In this document: in pieces, positions 48,416 to 57,571 of the stretch
Numbering within the stretch: the first letter of the stretch is position 1
Layout of the letters: the number at the start of each line of letters is the position of its first letter
NCBI RefSeq assembly: GCF_022378355.1
Contig: NZ_JAKMAJ010000004.1
Location: 124,001-188,000, forward strand
Direction: 5' to 3'
DNA from: Brenneria bubanii
GTDB taxonomy: Bacteria > Pseudomonadota > Gammaproteobacteria > Enterobacterales > Enterobacteriaceae
DNA length: 64,000 nt
The notes under the pieces: generated by a model
The model's database searches: none
Told to the model about the DNA's origin: nothing
The model's input: the letters and a program-made list of their open reading frames with translations, nothing else
Program-made: the position numbers and the translations under genes

Positions 48416-50182
48416 TTATGCCGGCAGGTGCAATTGCCAGCCCTGCGCTTCCTGTTGCCGCTTCCACAGACGGGAATACAGGCCGTTTTTCGTCATCAGC
48501 GCCTGATGATTTCCCTGTTCGACCAATTGTCCATCCTTCAGCACCAGTATCCGGTCGGCATGGCGAATATTTTTCAGGCGATGGGCAATCACCACCACGG
48601 TGCGCCCCTGCGCCAGTTCGGTCATCGCCCGCTGAATTTCAGCCTCGGCCGAAGGATCCACGCTGGCGGTAGCTTCATCCAATAACAGTATCGGCGCGTT
48701 TTTCAGCAGCGCTCTGGCAATGGAAATGCGCTGGCGTTCTCCGCCCGACAACGAGCCGCCGCCTTCATCCAACTGGGTGTCGTAACCCTGGGGCAATGCC
48801 TCAATGAAGCGGTGGGCCTGAGCGCGTTTTGCCGCCGCTATCGCTTCCGCTCGACTGGCGTCGGGTTTGCCGACGCGAAGATTATCCAGCACCGAACCGG
48901 TAAACAGGAGCACATCCTGAAACACCATCGCCACGTGTTGATGGAGTTGTTCGGTGCCGATATCGCGCAGGTCGACGCCGCCAAGACGAATCTGGCCGCG
49001 CTGTACGTCCCATAACCGGGCGATAAGATGGACCAGCGTACTTTTACCTGCGCCGCTTGGACCGACGATAGCGGTAAAGCGATTGGCGGGGATGGTGCAC
49101 GAGATGTCGCTAAGCGTCGGCGATGCCTGACGCGCGCCGTCCGGATCGTCATAAGCGAAGCCGACCTGGTCAAAAACGATCTCCTCACCCTGGGGAATCT
49201 TCGGATAGGCCGGCTCCGGCAATGCTTTTTCAGCCAGCAGAGACTCAATGCGCGAAAGCGAACGACGTGCGAAGCGCAGCATCAGCGTAGACAGGCCGAC
49301 GTCGAATAGCTGTCGGTACACCGGCAGGGCCAGTATCAGGAATAGAACCAGCACGTCCGGCGACAGGGTATTGTCGGACAGCCACCACACGCCGGCCAGC
49401 ACCAGGCTGATGTATCCCATTTCCAGCATAAACCCATAACCCGCCAGCCAGGGCGCGGGTTTGGATTCAACGGCAAGGGCGGCGTCATGGTGTTTGGTCA
49501 GGATCGACTCCAGGCGTTGCCAGGCCTGACCAAAACGTCCGAAGCTGCGAATGACCGCGATTCCCTGTATGTATTCCAGCAGGGCTGATTGCGCCGCGAC
49601 GCCGGAGGCGATCATCTGGTTGCCGGGACGCGCCGCCATATGCTGGCTTAAGCTCAGCATCAGCAGCGCCAGCGGGATCCCGGCGCAGGTTAATAGCGCC
49701 AGGTGCCAGTCCACCCACAGCAGAAAAACCATCAGAAATATCGGCATCGCCAGACCGGATACGAACACGCCTAAAAAATGCGACCAGAGATGTTCGATCA
49801 GTTCCAGATCCGACGTCAGACGCGCGCTCAGATCGCCGCCGCGTTGGCGATTGAACCAACCCATCGGCAGTTTGCCCAGGTGGTCGGCGATACGCAGCCG
49901 CGCTTCGCCCATCATGGCGTAAGCGCCGCTGAAGATCAGCGGCATGCCGCAGTAGCCGGCGCCGATGCGCAACAGGACGCTGGCAAGCATCGCCAGGCCA
50001 TAGCCTATCGATTGCGACGGCGTGTTGACGCCAGCGAAAACGTCGCGCAGCAGACCATATAGCGCCACATAGAACAGCGCGGAAAAAAAGCCTTCGACCA
50101 CGCACCACACCAGTCCGCGCACCAACCTCGGGTCGCGGGTTCCCGATAACCGGAAGCCGGACTGTACCAATTCACGAATCAT
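48416..50182 (-). CDS. ABC transporter, fused permease-ATPase, YbtQ-like
   Basis: 588 aa half-transporter: six membrane helices in an ABC-exporter fold, then an ATPase with Walker [18 protein letters not shown] and DEATAS. It resembles YbtQ and IrtB-type heterodimeric importers for metallophores. Its ATG overlaps the stop of the upstream partner (50182), so the two are made together. No siderophore synthase or outer-membrane receptor is adjacent. Confidence 0.83.
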   Translation of the reverse strand: MIRELVQSGFRLSGTRDPRLVRGLVWCVVEGFFSALFYVALYGLLRDVFAGVNTPSQSIGYGLAMLASVLLRIGAGYCGMPLIFSGAYAMMGEARLRIADHLGKLPMGWFNRQRGGDLSARLTSDLELIEHLWSHFLGVFVSGLAMPIFLMVFLLWVDWHLALLTCAGIPLALLMLSLSQHMAARPGNQMIASGVAAQSALLEYIQGIAVIRSFGRFGQAWQRLESILTKHHDAALAVESKPAPWLAGYGFMLEMGYISLVLAGVWWLSDNTLSPDVLVLFLILALPVYRQLFDVGLSTLMLRFARRSLSRIESLLAEKALPEPAYPKIPQGEEIVFDQVGFAYDDPDGARQASPTLSDISCTIPANRFTAIVGPSGAGKSTLVHLIARLWDVQRGQIRLGGVDLRDIGTEQLHQHVAMVFQDVLLFTGSVLDNLRVGKPDASRAEAIAAAKRAQAHRFIEALPQGYDTQLDEGGGSLSGGERQRISIARALLKNAPILLLDEATASVDPSAEAEIQRAMTELAQGRTVVVIAHRLKNIRHADRILVLKDGQLVEQGNHQALMTKNGLYSRLWKRQQEAQGWQLHLPA

Positions 50183-51984
50183 TATTTTTCCTCCCCGGCG
50201 ATAGAAGCGCGGTCAGTCGTCTCACCCAGCGACCATGCTTCAACCTGGATATAGTCGTTCCACAATTGCTGGTATGCCGGACAGTTAGCCAGCAGCGCGT
50301 CATGGGTTCCCTGTCCCGCCACTCGACCTTTTTCCAGCACCACGATGTTGTCGGCGTGCATGACGGTGCCGAGCCGATGGGCGATCATCAATACCGTTCT
50401 TCCGGCACACAGTCGGGTCAGCGCCTGTTGGATCAGCGTTTCATTTTCCGCATCGATGCTGGCGGTGACCTCGTCAAGCAGCAAAATCGGCGCATCTTTC
50501 AGCAGCGCGCGAGCGATGGAAAGGCGTTGGCGCTCGCCGCCGGACAGACTGGCGCCGCGTTCGCCCAGAATGCTGTCGTAACCCTGTGGCAATGCGCAGA
50601 TAAAATCATGCGCCTGAGCGGCCCGGGCCGCGGCTTCTATTTGCGCGTCGCTGGCGTCCGGACGCGCCAACGCCAGGTTGTCGCGCACGGTGCCGTGCAG
50701 CAGAAAGACATCCTGAAACACGATGCTCATCCGGGCGAGCAGGGCATCGAGCGGCCACTGGCGGATGTCTACGCCGCCAATCGTCAAGCTACCGGATTCG
50801 AATTCATAGAGGCGAGCGACCAATTTAACCAGCGTACTTTTGCCCGAACCGCTGGCGCCGACCAACGCCGTCAGTTGCCCGGCCCTGGCCTGAAAACTGA
50901 CGCCGTTCAACGCCAGTTGCGAATCGTAGCGCTGGTACACATAGCTGAATTCAATATCGAGCGCGCCGTCGGGAACGGGCGCATCTGTTTGATTCGGCAG
51001 GGGAGGGATGGCCAGGATATCGTTGATCCGTTCCAGCGCCGCCCTACGCTGCATCTGTTCGCCCAGCGCAAAGGTCAGGCGTAGTAATGGGGATAACACC
51101 GCGGGCGCCACCAGTAGAAACATGACGAAGGTCGGACGATCCAGCGCGCCTTGCGCCAACAGCCAGGCGCCGAGCGGCGCGACGACAATCAGGTTAACCG
51201 ATAACAGCGTGGTGAACAGCACCCAGCCGCCGGTGCTTTTTCTCGCGTAGGACTGAACCCAGTCAACGGCGCCGTGGATGGCGGCGGCGAGATCGCCAAA
51301 CGAGCGGGCGGTCAGGCCGAAGCTTTTAATCACATGTACCCCGCGGATATATTCACCGACCTGATTGGCGATTCGCTTTTGCAAATTGTTCCACTCGCCA
51401 ATCAGCTTGCCTGAGCGGCGCATCGTCCACCACTGGGCCAGCATGGCGAAGGGGAGCGGAATCAGCGTCGCCAGCGTAAGCGGCCAGTTAGCGGAAAACA
51501 GCAGAACCAATGCCGCAACGGGGATGGCCGCCGCCGCCGCCGCATCCGGCAGCATATGGGCAAAGAACCCTTCCAGGCCGTTGACGTCGTCATTCAGCAC
51601 ACGCCGCAGGCTGCCGGTTCCTCGCCGGGCGAAAAAGGAGAGCGGAATTTCCCCCAGCCGTTTCGCCATGCCGGTTTTTAACCGGTACTGGATGTTAAAA
51701 GCGCCAATGTGGGCGAGAATATGGCTGACGGCCATCAATGCCCAACGTAACGCCAGCACCGCTACGGCCCAGCCAATCAACCGCCATACCTCGGGCATAT
51801 CCGGTTGGGGGGAGAAAAGCTGAACCGTAATGAGATAGATGATCCAGAATGGCGCCACGCTCAGCGCGGCCGATCCGATGGCGGTAATAATGGCGCCGCC
51901 TAGCGCGCAGGGCGCGAGCGTGATCAATTGTAGAAACCCCATGGGGGTCAGCGCGGCCGATGGCGTTGCCGTTTGATGCATCAT
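50182..51984 (-). CDS. ABC transporter, fused permease-ATPase, YbtP-like
   Basis: 600 aa partner of the next gene, same length as YbtP. Helices from about residues 20-300, then Walker A GASGSGKST, LSGGERQRLSIARALL, and DEVTAS in Walker B. Two starts are possible (51984 and 51981); both follow GGTGAG closely, so the ATG pair is used and the upstream frame at 52026 is rejected. The pair probably imports an Fe or other metal complex, by analogy with YbtPQ; exporter function cannot be excluded from sequence alone. Confidence 0.83.
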   Translation of the reverse strand: MMHQTATPSAALTPMGFLQLITLAPCALGGAIITAIGSAALSVAPFWIIYLITVQLFSPQPDMPEVWRLIGWAVAVLALRWALMAVSHILAHIGAFNIQYRLKTGMAKRLGEIPLSFFARRGTGSLRRVLNDDVNGLEGFFAHMLPDAAAAAAIPVAALVLLFSANWPLTLATLIPLPFAMLAQWWTMRRSGKLIGEWNNLQKRIANQVGEYIRGVHVIKSFGLTARSFGDLAAAIHGAVDWVQSYARKSTGGWVLFTTLLSVNLIVVAPLGAWLLAQGALDRPTFVMFLLVAPAVLSPLLRLTFALGEQMQRRAALERINDILAIPPLPNQTDAPVPDGALDIEFSYVYQRYDSQLALNGVSFQARAGQLTALVGASGSGKSTLVKLVARLYEFESGSLTIGGVDIRQWPLDALLARMSIVFQDVFLLHGTVRDNLALARPDASDAQIEAAARAAQAHDFICALPQGYDSILGERGASLSGGERQRLSIARALLKDAPILLLDEVTASIDAENETLIQQALTRLCAGRTVLMIAHRLGTVMHADNIVVLEKGRVAGQGTHDALLANCPAYQQLWNDYIQVEAWSLGETTDRASIAGEEK

Positions 51985-52143
51985 AAAGCTCACCTTTATT
52001 GGGGGCAGAATTGAGATGACACTCATGATGGTGACGGCGCGGGTTTTTAACCACCCGATTCGGTTCGATTATCCCCCGCATAAGGATAATTTTACGCGCC
52101 GCCGGCTTGGACGAGATGGCGCGGGCCGGCATGGTTTTTTATT

Positions 52144-52162
52144 GAAAATGAGAATTCTGTGC
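52144..52162. promoter_or_regulatory. Candidate Fur box in the ABC/AraC divergent region
   Basis: GAAAATGAGAATTCTGTGC agrees with the 19-bp Fur consensus at about 12 positions, with the typical AATGAGAAT core. It lies between the divergent ABC pair and the AraC gene. A motif match only. Confidence 0.4.
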
Positions 52163-52241
52163 AATAGCATATTTTGAGTTAAATCTGAATCACGCATTGT
52201 CGGTGCGTCGCATCGATGCGCTGATACGCGAAGGGAGCGGT

Positions 52242-53129
52242 ATGCAAGGTTTGAAAGCGACGGCGTTATTGGCCTACCCCGGTTTTTCCTGTCCGCCGGG
52301 TATGGATGTGAAAACGCTGGAAATACGCCCCGGTATGGAGTTATCCCTGGTCACCTCCTGTTCCGCGCAGGCGCTGTCTGCGGTTTCTGAAGGCTTGGGA
52401 GAGAACGCGCGGATACATTTCAATTGCCAGCTCAGCGGTCGGACGCGGGTATCTTGCCGCGAGCGGCGTCTGGAGCTGGAGCGTGGTCGGGCGCTGGCGA
52501 CTTTTATTCCTGACGGGCGCTTTCAGCTACAGTGCAGCGCCGACTGGCGAAACATCGAGCTGAGAATCTACCCGCAGTTGCTCATTGAGCTGGCGGGCGA
52601 AGATTATGAAATATTGTACGATTCCGACCGTCAGGAAGACGGCCTGCTTTGCCACGTTTGCGGCCAGAGGATTATTGATTCCGCCGAGCGGCTCAGCCGT
52701 TTGATGATGAGCGATCCGCCGTCCGCGCTGCTGGTGCATTCGGCCGCGCTGGAGTTTCTGGCCTGGAATTTGATGTCCGTTCAGTCGCTAAAGCCGCGTG
52801 ATGAGACGATCTGTTCCCGGGAGCAGCGGCAGCTCTGGCAGGCGAGGGAATTACTGCTTAATGATTTGAGCAAACCGCCGACCATTGAACAGTTGGCGCG
52901 TGAAACCGGGTTAAATCAACTAAAAATCAAGCGCGGATTCAAACAGCTGTTTGGCGTCACCGCCTATGCGCTGTTCCAGCGTAAGCGCATGGAGCGGGCG
53001 CGCGGTCTGTTGCAGCGCCACAGCGTAACGGAAACCGCGGCTATGCTGGGTTACAGTAATCCTTCACATTTCAGCGCCGCCTTTCGTAAACAGTTCGGCG
53101 TACTGCCGAAAGAGGCGCGGCGGTTGTAA
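52242..53129 (+). CDS. AraC-family regulator (YbtA-like)
   Basis: 295 aa. The C-terminal AraC double helix-turn-helix reads QARELLLNDLSKPPTIEQLARETGLNQLKIKRGFKQLFGVTAYALFQRKRMERARGLLQRH...YSNPSHFSAAFRKQFGV. YbtA-type regulators respond to imported siderophore and activate receptor and ABC genes. The ATG at 52242 has a strong AAGGGAG site; an upstream TTG at 52197 gives a longer frame without such a site and is not used. It probably controls the divergent ABC pair. Confidence 0.86.
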   Translation: MQGLKATALLAYPGFSCPPGMDVKTLEIRPGMELSLVTSCSAQALSAVSEGLGENARIHFNCQLSGRTRVSCRERRLELERGRALATFIPDGRFQLQCSADWRNIELRIYPQLLIELAGEDYEILYDSDRQEDGLLCHVCGQRIIDSAERLSRLMMSDPPSALLVHSAALEFLAWNLMSVQSLKPRDETICSREQRQLWQARELLLNDLSKPPTIEQLARETGLNQLKIKRGFKQLFGVTAYALFQRKRMERARGLLQRHSVTETAAMLGYSNPSHFSAAFRKQFGVLPKEARRL

Positions 53130-53338
53130 TCAGGCGCGCTGGCGCGGCGAAACAGCGGACGCCGGGTTATATTCACTAGTTGGCAGAACTTTCTCACTAT
53201 TGGTATTTCACCTGACGGCGTAAATCAGGATTAATACGCCTCAGAGCGCGACATATAAGATTGGCGCCGCTTTATGTCGCTGATGCCAACCATGACGCCA
53301 GGATATCCGGCGTCGAAAATGATAAGAGAGAATCAATC

Positions 53339-53461
53339 ATGTCCCATTACCGCTGTTGTTGCGACTCCAACTTTTATTTAAGCGATTTTTATCGGCTAAT
53401 GACTGGAGTCCGCCATGAGCAATATCATATCTCTGCCAATATTGGATCTATCACAGCTTGA
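53339..53461 (+). CDS. Putative polycysteine upstream ORF (leader peptide)
   Basis: A 40-codon frame starting MSHYRCCCDSNFYLSDF, with an AGAGAGA-like site before its ATG and three consecutive Cys codons (TGT TGT TGC) at positions 6-8. It runs across the start of the next gene (53415) and stops 47 bases inside it, an arrangement suited to translational coupling. Polycysteine leaders upstream of sulfur genes act as cysteine-sensing attenuators in mycobacteria; here the next genes are an oxygenase and a MetQNI-like importer. The remaining residues look forced by the overlap. Coding status is unproven. Confidence 0.4.
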   Translation: MSHYRCCCDSNFYLSDFYRLMTGVRHEQYHISANIGSITA

Positions 53462-54446
53462 CGGAAACACAGAACAACGCGCGAGTTTTCTGACCAAATT
53501 GAACCGGGCTTCCCGGGACGTCGGTTTCTTCTATTTAGTTCATCACGGTGTCGATAACGCGCAGCTACAGCGCGTGCAGCAGTTGGCGAAAGCGTTTTTT
53601 GCTTTGCCGGATGCGGAAAAACAGCGTGTCGCCATGATTCACTCCCCCCATTTTCGCGGTTATAACCGGGCCGGTGCGGAAGTCACGCGCAGTCAGCCTG
53701 ACTGGCGCGAACAGTTTGATATCGGCGCCGAACGTCCCGCGCTGCATCTTCTGGCCCATGATCCCGGCTGGCGGCGACTGCAGGGGCCGAACCTCTGGCC
53801 GGCGGCGTTGCCGGCGTTGAAAACGGCCCTGCTGCAATGGCAGCAAGCGATGACGCGCATGGCGTTGCGCCTGCTGCGGGCGTTCGCCGAAGCGCTGGAG
53901 TTGCCCGTTACCGCGTTTGATGCGCTGTATGGCCACAAGCCCAACGAGCATATCAAATTGATTCGTTATCCCGGCCAGCCTAACGACGGCGGGCAGCAGG
54001 GCGTCGGCGCGCACAAGGATTCCGGCTTTCTCAGCTTTTTACTGCAGGATAATCAGCAAGGTCTTCAGGTGGAGGTCGAGCCCGGGCGCTGGATCGATGC
54101 ATTGCCGCTGGCCGGGTCTTTTGTTGTGAATATCGGCGAACTGCTGGAACTGGCGACCAACGGTTATCTGCGGGCGACGGTTCATCGGGTGGTTTCACCG
54201 CCGCCTGGGCGGGAGCGACTCTCCATCGCCTTTTTCCTCGGGGCGCAGTTGGATAGCGTGGTGCCGGTGTATCAATTGCCGGATCATCTTGCCGCGCAAG
54301 CGCTGGGGCCGACCAGCGATCCGCGCAATCCGTTGTTGCGCGACGTCGGCTGGAACTATCTCAAGGGGCGTCTGCGCTCCCATCCCGATGTCGCTACCCG
54401 GTACTACGGTGACGTATTACAAGCCAAAGAAGCGATAACCATTTAA
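53415..54446 (+). CDS. 2-oxoglutarate/Fe(II) oxygenase, isopenicillin-N-synthase-like
   Basis: 343 aa double-stranded beta-helix oxygenase. The N-terminal DIOX domain (LPILDLSQLD...GFFYLVHHGV) is followed by the iron site His200-x-Asp202 and His257, with Arg268-x-Ser270 (RERLS) for 2-oxoglutarate. Family members hydroxylate, cyclise or desulfurate small molecules. Start ATG at 53415 behind GGAG. It heads an operon with a MetQNI-like importer, so a sulfur compound taken up by that importer is the likely substrate; this is inferred from context. Confidence 0.87.
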   Translation: MSNIISLPILDLSQLDGNTEQRASFLTKLNRASRDVGFFYLVHHGVDNAQLQRVQQLAKAFFALPDAEKQRVAMIHSPHFRGYNRAGAEVTRSQPDWREQFDIGAERPALHLLAHDPGWRRLQGPNLWPAALPALKTALLQWQQAMTRMALRLLRAFAEALELPVTAFDALYGHKPNEHIKLIRYPGQPNDGGQQGVGAHKDSGFLSFLLQDNQQGLQVEVEPGRWIDALPLAGSFVVNIGELLELATNGYLRATVHRVVSPPPGRERLSIAFFLGAQLDSVVPVYQLPDHLAAQALGPTSDPRNPLLRDVGWNYLKGRLRSHPDVATRYYGDVLQAKEAITI

Positions 54447-54462
54447 AAATAAGGGATTTTTT

Positions 54463-55272
54463 ATGAAAAAGAATATCATTTTCTCTTTGGCGGGGCCGAC
54501 GCTATACCTCAGTCTGGCATGGTCCGCCCAGGCCGCGCAAGCATTGCGGGTGGCGGCGGATCCGGTTCCGCATGCCGAGATTTTGGCGCAGGTGAAAAAT
54601 CTCGATCCGGCTCTGAATCTGAACGTCGTGGAACTGACCAGCGGCGTTAACGCCAATGAGCTGTTGGCGCATGGCGACGTGGATGCAAATTACTTCCAGC
54701 ACGTGCCTTATCTGCGCGACCAGGAGAAAGCGCTTGGTCAGACGTTCGTGGTCGCCGCGACGGTGCATATCGAACCGCTGGGGCTCTATTCCCGAAAGCA
54801 TAAAACGCTGAACGAGGTGCCGAATAATGCCACGGTGGCGGTGCCGAATAACGTAACCAACCTCAGCCGGGCGCTCTACCTGTTGCAAAGTCAGGGATTG
54901 ATCAAGCTGAAGAGCGGCTATAACGATCCGGCGAAAGATCAGGCGACGCCGAAGGACATTGCTGAAAATCCTAAAAATCTGAAGATTACGGAAATTGAAG
55001 CGCCGCAGCTTCCGCGTTCGCTCGACGATGTCGATCTGGCGGTCATCAATGGCAACTATGCGTTGGAAGCCGGTCTGGAGCCGGCGAAAGATTCACTCGG
55101 GCTGGAAAACGCCGACAACAACCCGTACGCCAATATTTTGGTGACGACGCCGGCGCTGAAGGACGACCCGCGCATTAAGCAATTGGCGAAAGATCTGGAG
55201 TCCAGTCAGATCGCGGACTTCATCAATAGCCGTTACCACGGCTCGGTGATTCCAACGGCAGGGAAGCCATAA
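54463..55272 (+). CDS. MetQ/NlpA-like substrate-binding protein without a lipobox
   Basis: 269 aa periplasmic binding protein. The signal [27 protein letters not shown] lacks the lipobox cysteine of MetQ and NlpA, so it is probably soluble. The mature part matches the family ([63 protein letters not shown]). It sits 17 bases after the oxygenase gene and its stop overlaps the next ATG. Ligand possibly methionine or a related sulfur compound. Confidence 0.88.
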   Translation: MKKNIIFSLAGPTLYLSLAWSAQAAQALRVAADPVPHAEILAQVKNLDPALNLNVVELTSGVNANELLAHGDVDANYFQHVPYLRDQEKALGQTFVVAATVHIEPLGLYSRKHKTLNEVPNNATVAVPNNVTNLSRALYLLQSQGLIKLKSGYNDPAKDQATPKDIAENPKNLKITEIEAPQLPRSLDDVDLAVINGNYALEAGLEPAKDSLGLENADNNPYANILVTTPALKDDPRIKQLAKDLESSQIADFINSRYHGSVIPTAGKP

Positions 55273-56063
55273 TGATTGTTATTGAGCGGCTGGGTAAACG
55301 TTACGCTGAAGGCGTCCGACCAGCGCTGGATAATGTCTCGCTAACCATTCCGGATGGCGCGGTTTACGGCATTTTGGGCCGTAGCGGCGCGGGAAAAAGC
55401 ACCCTGATCCGCTGCCTTAATCTGCTGGAACGGCCCACCTCGGGCCGTATCCTGATGGACGAGCGGGATATCACCACGCTGTCGGCGCAGCAACTGCGCC
55501 GGCATCGCCAGCGTACCGGGATGATTTTCCAGCATTTTAATCTGCTGCATGCCCGCAATGTTCAGGATAACGTGGCGGTTCCGCTGGAAATCGCCGGCGT
55601 CGCCAGCGTTGAACGAGCGTCCAGGGTAAAAGAGTTGCTGGCGCTGGTGGGACTGAGCGACAAGGCGCGGGCGTATCCGTCGCAGCTCTCCGGCGGACAG
55701 AAACAGCGGGTCGGCATTGCCCGCGCGCTGGCGGCGCGGCCGCAGTATCTGTTGTGCGACGAAGCCACCAGCGCCCTCGACCCGGAAACGACGGAATCGG
55801 TGCTCTCTTTACTGAAGGACATCAATCGTCAACTGGGGTTAACGATTGTTCTGATTACCCATGAATTGGCGGTGGTCAAGGCCATCTGCGATCACGCGGC
55901 GCAGCTGGAAGCGGGACGGGTGATTGAGAGCGGTTCGCTGCGAGCGCTGCTCTCCAACCCTGATTCCCGGCTGCGTAAGGCCTTATTACCGGATTATGCG
56001 GCCGAACGGGCTTTTTTGCAGCGTCATGGCGTGGAGGATATCCGGTTATGCAAAGTCGCCTGA
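55272..56063 (+). CDS. MetN-like ABC ATPase without the NIL domain
   Basis: 263 aa. Walker [11 protein letters not shown]-loop [10 protein letters not shown], signature LSGGQKQRV and Walker [16 protein letters not shown] define a methionine-type ATPase. E. coli MetN is 343 aa; the C-terminal NIL/ACT domain that binds methionine and causes trans-inhibition is absent here, the protein ending soon after the ATPase fold. Uptake may therefore not be shut off by internal methionine. It overlaps metI by 16 nt. Confidence 0.9.
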   Translation: MIVIERLGKRYAEGVRPALDNVSLTIPDGAVYGILGRSGAGKSTLIRCLNLLERPTSGRILMDERDITTLSAQQLRRHRQRTGMIFQHFNLLHARNVQDNVAVPLEIAGVASVERASRVKELLALVGLSDKARAYPSQLSGGQKQRVGIARALAARPQYLLCDEATSALDPETTESVLSLLKDINRQLGLTIVLITHELAVVKAICDHAAQLEAGRVIESGSLRALLSNPDSRLRKALLPDYAAERAFLQRHGVEDIRLCKVA

Positions 56064-56719
56064 GCTGGGACGATTTTTATTCTCTAATGCTGAATGCCAC
56101 GCTGGAAACGCTGTATATGGTGGGACTGGCGGCGTTATTCACGATACTCATCGGTTTGCCTGTTGGGGTGGTGCTATTTATCAGCCGGCACAATGGCGTA
56201 TTGCCGCTGCCGTGGATAAATCGCGTGCTTGGCGGCATCATCAACATCGGGCGTTCGCTGCCGTTTGTGGTGCTGCTGATTGCGCTGATCCCGCTGACGC
56301 GTCTGATCGTGGGAACGACGCTGGGTAGCACAGCGGCGGTGGTACCGATCACCATCGGCGCATTTCCCTTCTTTTCACGCGTGGTGGAGAATGCGTTGGA
56401 TGAGGTCGACCGAGGCCGGGTTGAAGCGATTCTTTCCATGGGGGGAACCGCCTGGCATGTGGTCAGCAAAGTGCTGCTGCCGGAGGCGCTGCCCGCGATT
56501 CTGGCCGGCGTTACCCTGACGGTGGTGATGCTGATCGGCTTTTCTTCCATGGCCGGGGTTATCGGCGGCGGCGGCTTGGGCGATCTGGCTATCCGCTATG
56601 GTTACCAGCGTTTTAACGACCAGGTGATGGCGGGGACGGTTATTGTTCTGGTGATATTGGTGCAGTTGGTACAGTCTTTTGGCGATCGCGTCGTGCGTTC
56701 TCTGGCCTATCGCCGCTAA
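56048..56719 (+). CDS. MetI-like ABC permease
   Basis: 223 aa, about five to six membrane helices with the EAA loop ([46 protein letters not shown]). This is the methionine-importer permease family. Last clear gene of the oxygenase-metQNI operon. Confidence 0.92.
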   Translation: MQSRLSWDDFYSLMLNATLETLYMVGLAALFTILIGLPVGVVLFISRHNGVLPLPWINRVLGGIINIGRSLPFVVLLIALIPLTRLIVGTTLGSTAAVVPITIGAFPFFSRVVENALDEVDRGRVEAILSMGGTAWHVVSKVLLPEALPAILAGVTLTVVMLIGFSSMAGVIGGGGLGDLAIRYGYQRFNDQVMAGTVIVLVILVQLVQSFGDRVVRSLAYRR

Positions 56720-56785
56720 TTCCGGTCGATGGCGGAACACGGCGGTGAAACCTGTTATCTGGCCGTTCCCTGCGGCACGCGCGGG

Positions 56786-56998
56786 CAATCCTTTACGCAG
56801 TTTAACGCATTGAGACAACCGGCGATCCTGATGATGATGAGCGTCACGGTTTTGGGGGGCGGCGCCAGCTTCTTCACCTTTACTTTTATTACGCCGATTC
56901 TGACGGGGATGGCCGGATTTTCACCTTCCACCGCCAGCTTATTACTGGCGGTATTCGGCATCGCCACGCTGTTCGGCAATCTGGTCGGTGAAGAATAG
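56786..56998 (+). pseudogene. Fragment of an MFS efflux transporter
   Basis: About 70 codons ending at a TAG at 56996. GQSFTQFNALRQPAILMMMSVTVLGGGASFFTFTFITPILTGMAGFSPSTASLLLAVFGIATLFGNLVGE resembles the middle of AraJ/NepI-type MFS proteins, helices 7-8. The N-terminal and C-terminal parts are missing and no ribosome site is seen, so it is a relic of a deleted transporter gene. Confidence 0.7.
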
Positions 56999-57066
56999 GC
57001 TGCCTGGAGTAAGCGAACATTGGCGCCTGTTGGCTATTCGGCGATTGCCGTGTTTAGCCCCCAAAA

Positions 57067-57552
57067 TCAAGGGGCGGTGATAACAATGGATACGCGGCGA
57101 TTTTCCGCCCGACCTTGCGAAGTGCTGTTGCTGGCAACGGGATACTTGTCGCCTAATCCCTGGGTCGTCAGGTTGCTGCGCGGTATTTGAATGCTTTGCG
57201 CATAAGCATCCGCAACGGTATCGGCGCGTTTTAACGACAGTGCCTGGTTATAGCTGCTCTCGCCATTATTGTCGGTGTGGCCGTCCAGTCTGGCATGACG
57301 CAAGCCGACCGAGGAGAGCGCAGTGGCAATCTTCGTTATGGCCTCTTTGCTCTGCGTGGTGAGCGTGGACTGATTATTTTCAAATAATATCTTTTCGGAA
57401 AGACCTAATGCCCAACCATCCGAGGTGCTTTTAAAGCCTTGTGACTGTAATGCGGAAATTTGTTCCGGGGTAAATGCTTGTCTTGGAGACTGACACCCGG
57501 TAATTCCCAGTGCTGTGATTAATGTCAAAACTGCCAGAAAGCCGACTTTCAT
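57067..57552 (-). CDS. yfiB: YfiB-like OmpA-family outer-membrane lipoprotein
   Basis: 161 aa. A lipoprotein signal (MKVGFLAVLTLITALGITGCQSPRQ; lipobox LGITGC) is followed by an OmpA peptidoglycan-binding domain (ILFENNQSTLT..., LDGHTDNNGESSYNQALSLKRADTVADAY, ENRRVSI). YfiB binds YfiR and lifts its repression of the cyclase. Start ATG at 57552, since upstream in-frame codons overlap yfiN. Third gene of the yfiRNB operon. Confidence 0.9.
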   Translation of the reverse strand: MKVGFLAVLTLITALGITGCQSPRQAFTPEQISALQSQGFKSTSDGWALGLSEKILFENNQSTLTTQSKEAITKIATALSSVGLRHARLDGHTDNNGESSYNQALSLKRADTVADAYAQSIQIPRSNLTTQGLGDKYPVASNSTSQGRAENRRVSIVITAP

Positions 57553-57571
57553 AAGTATCCCGTTATTATGA

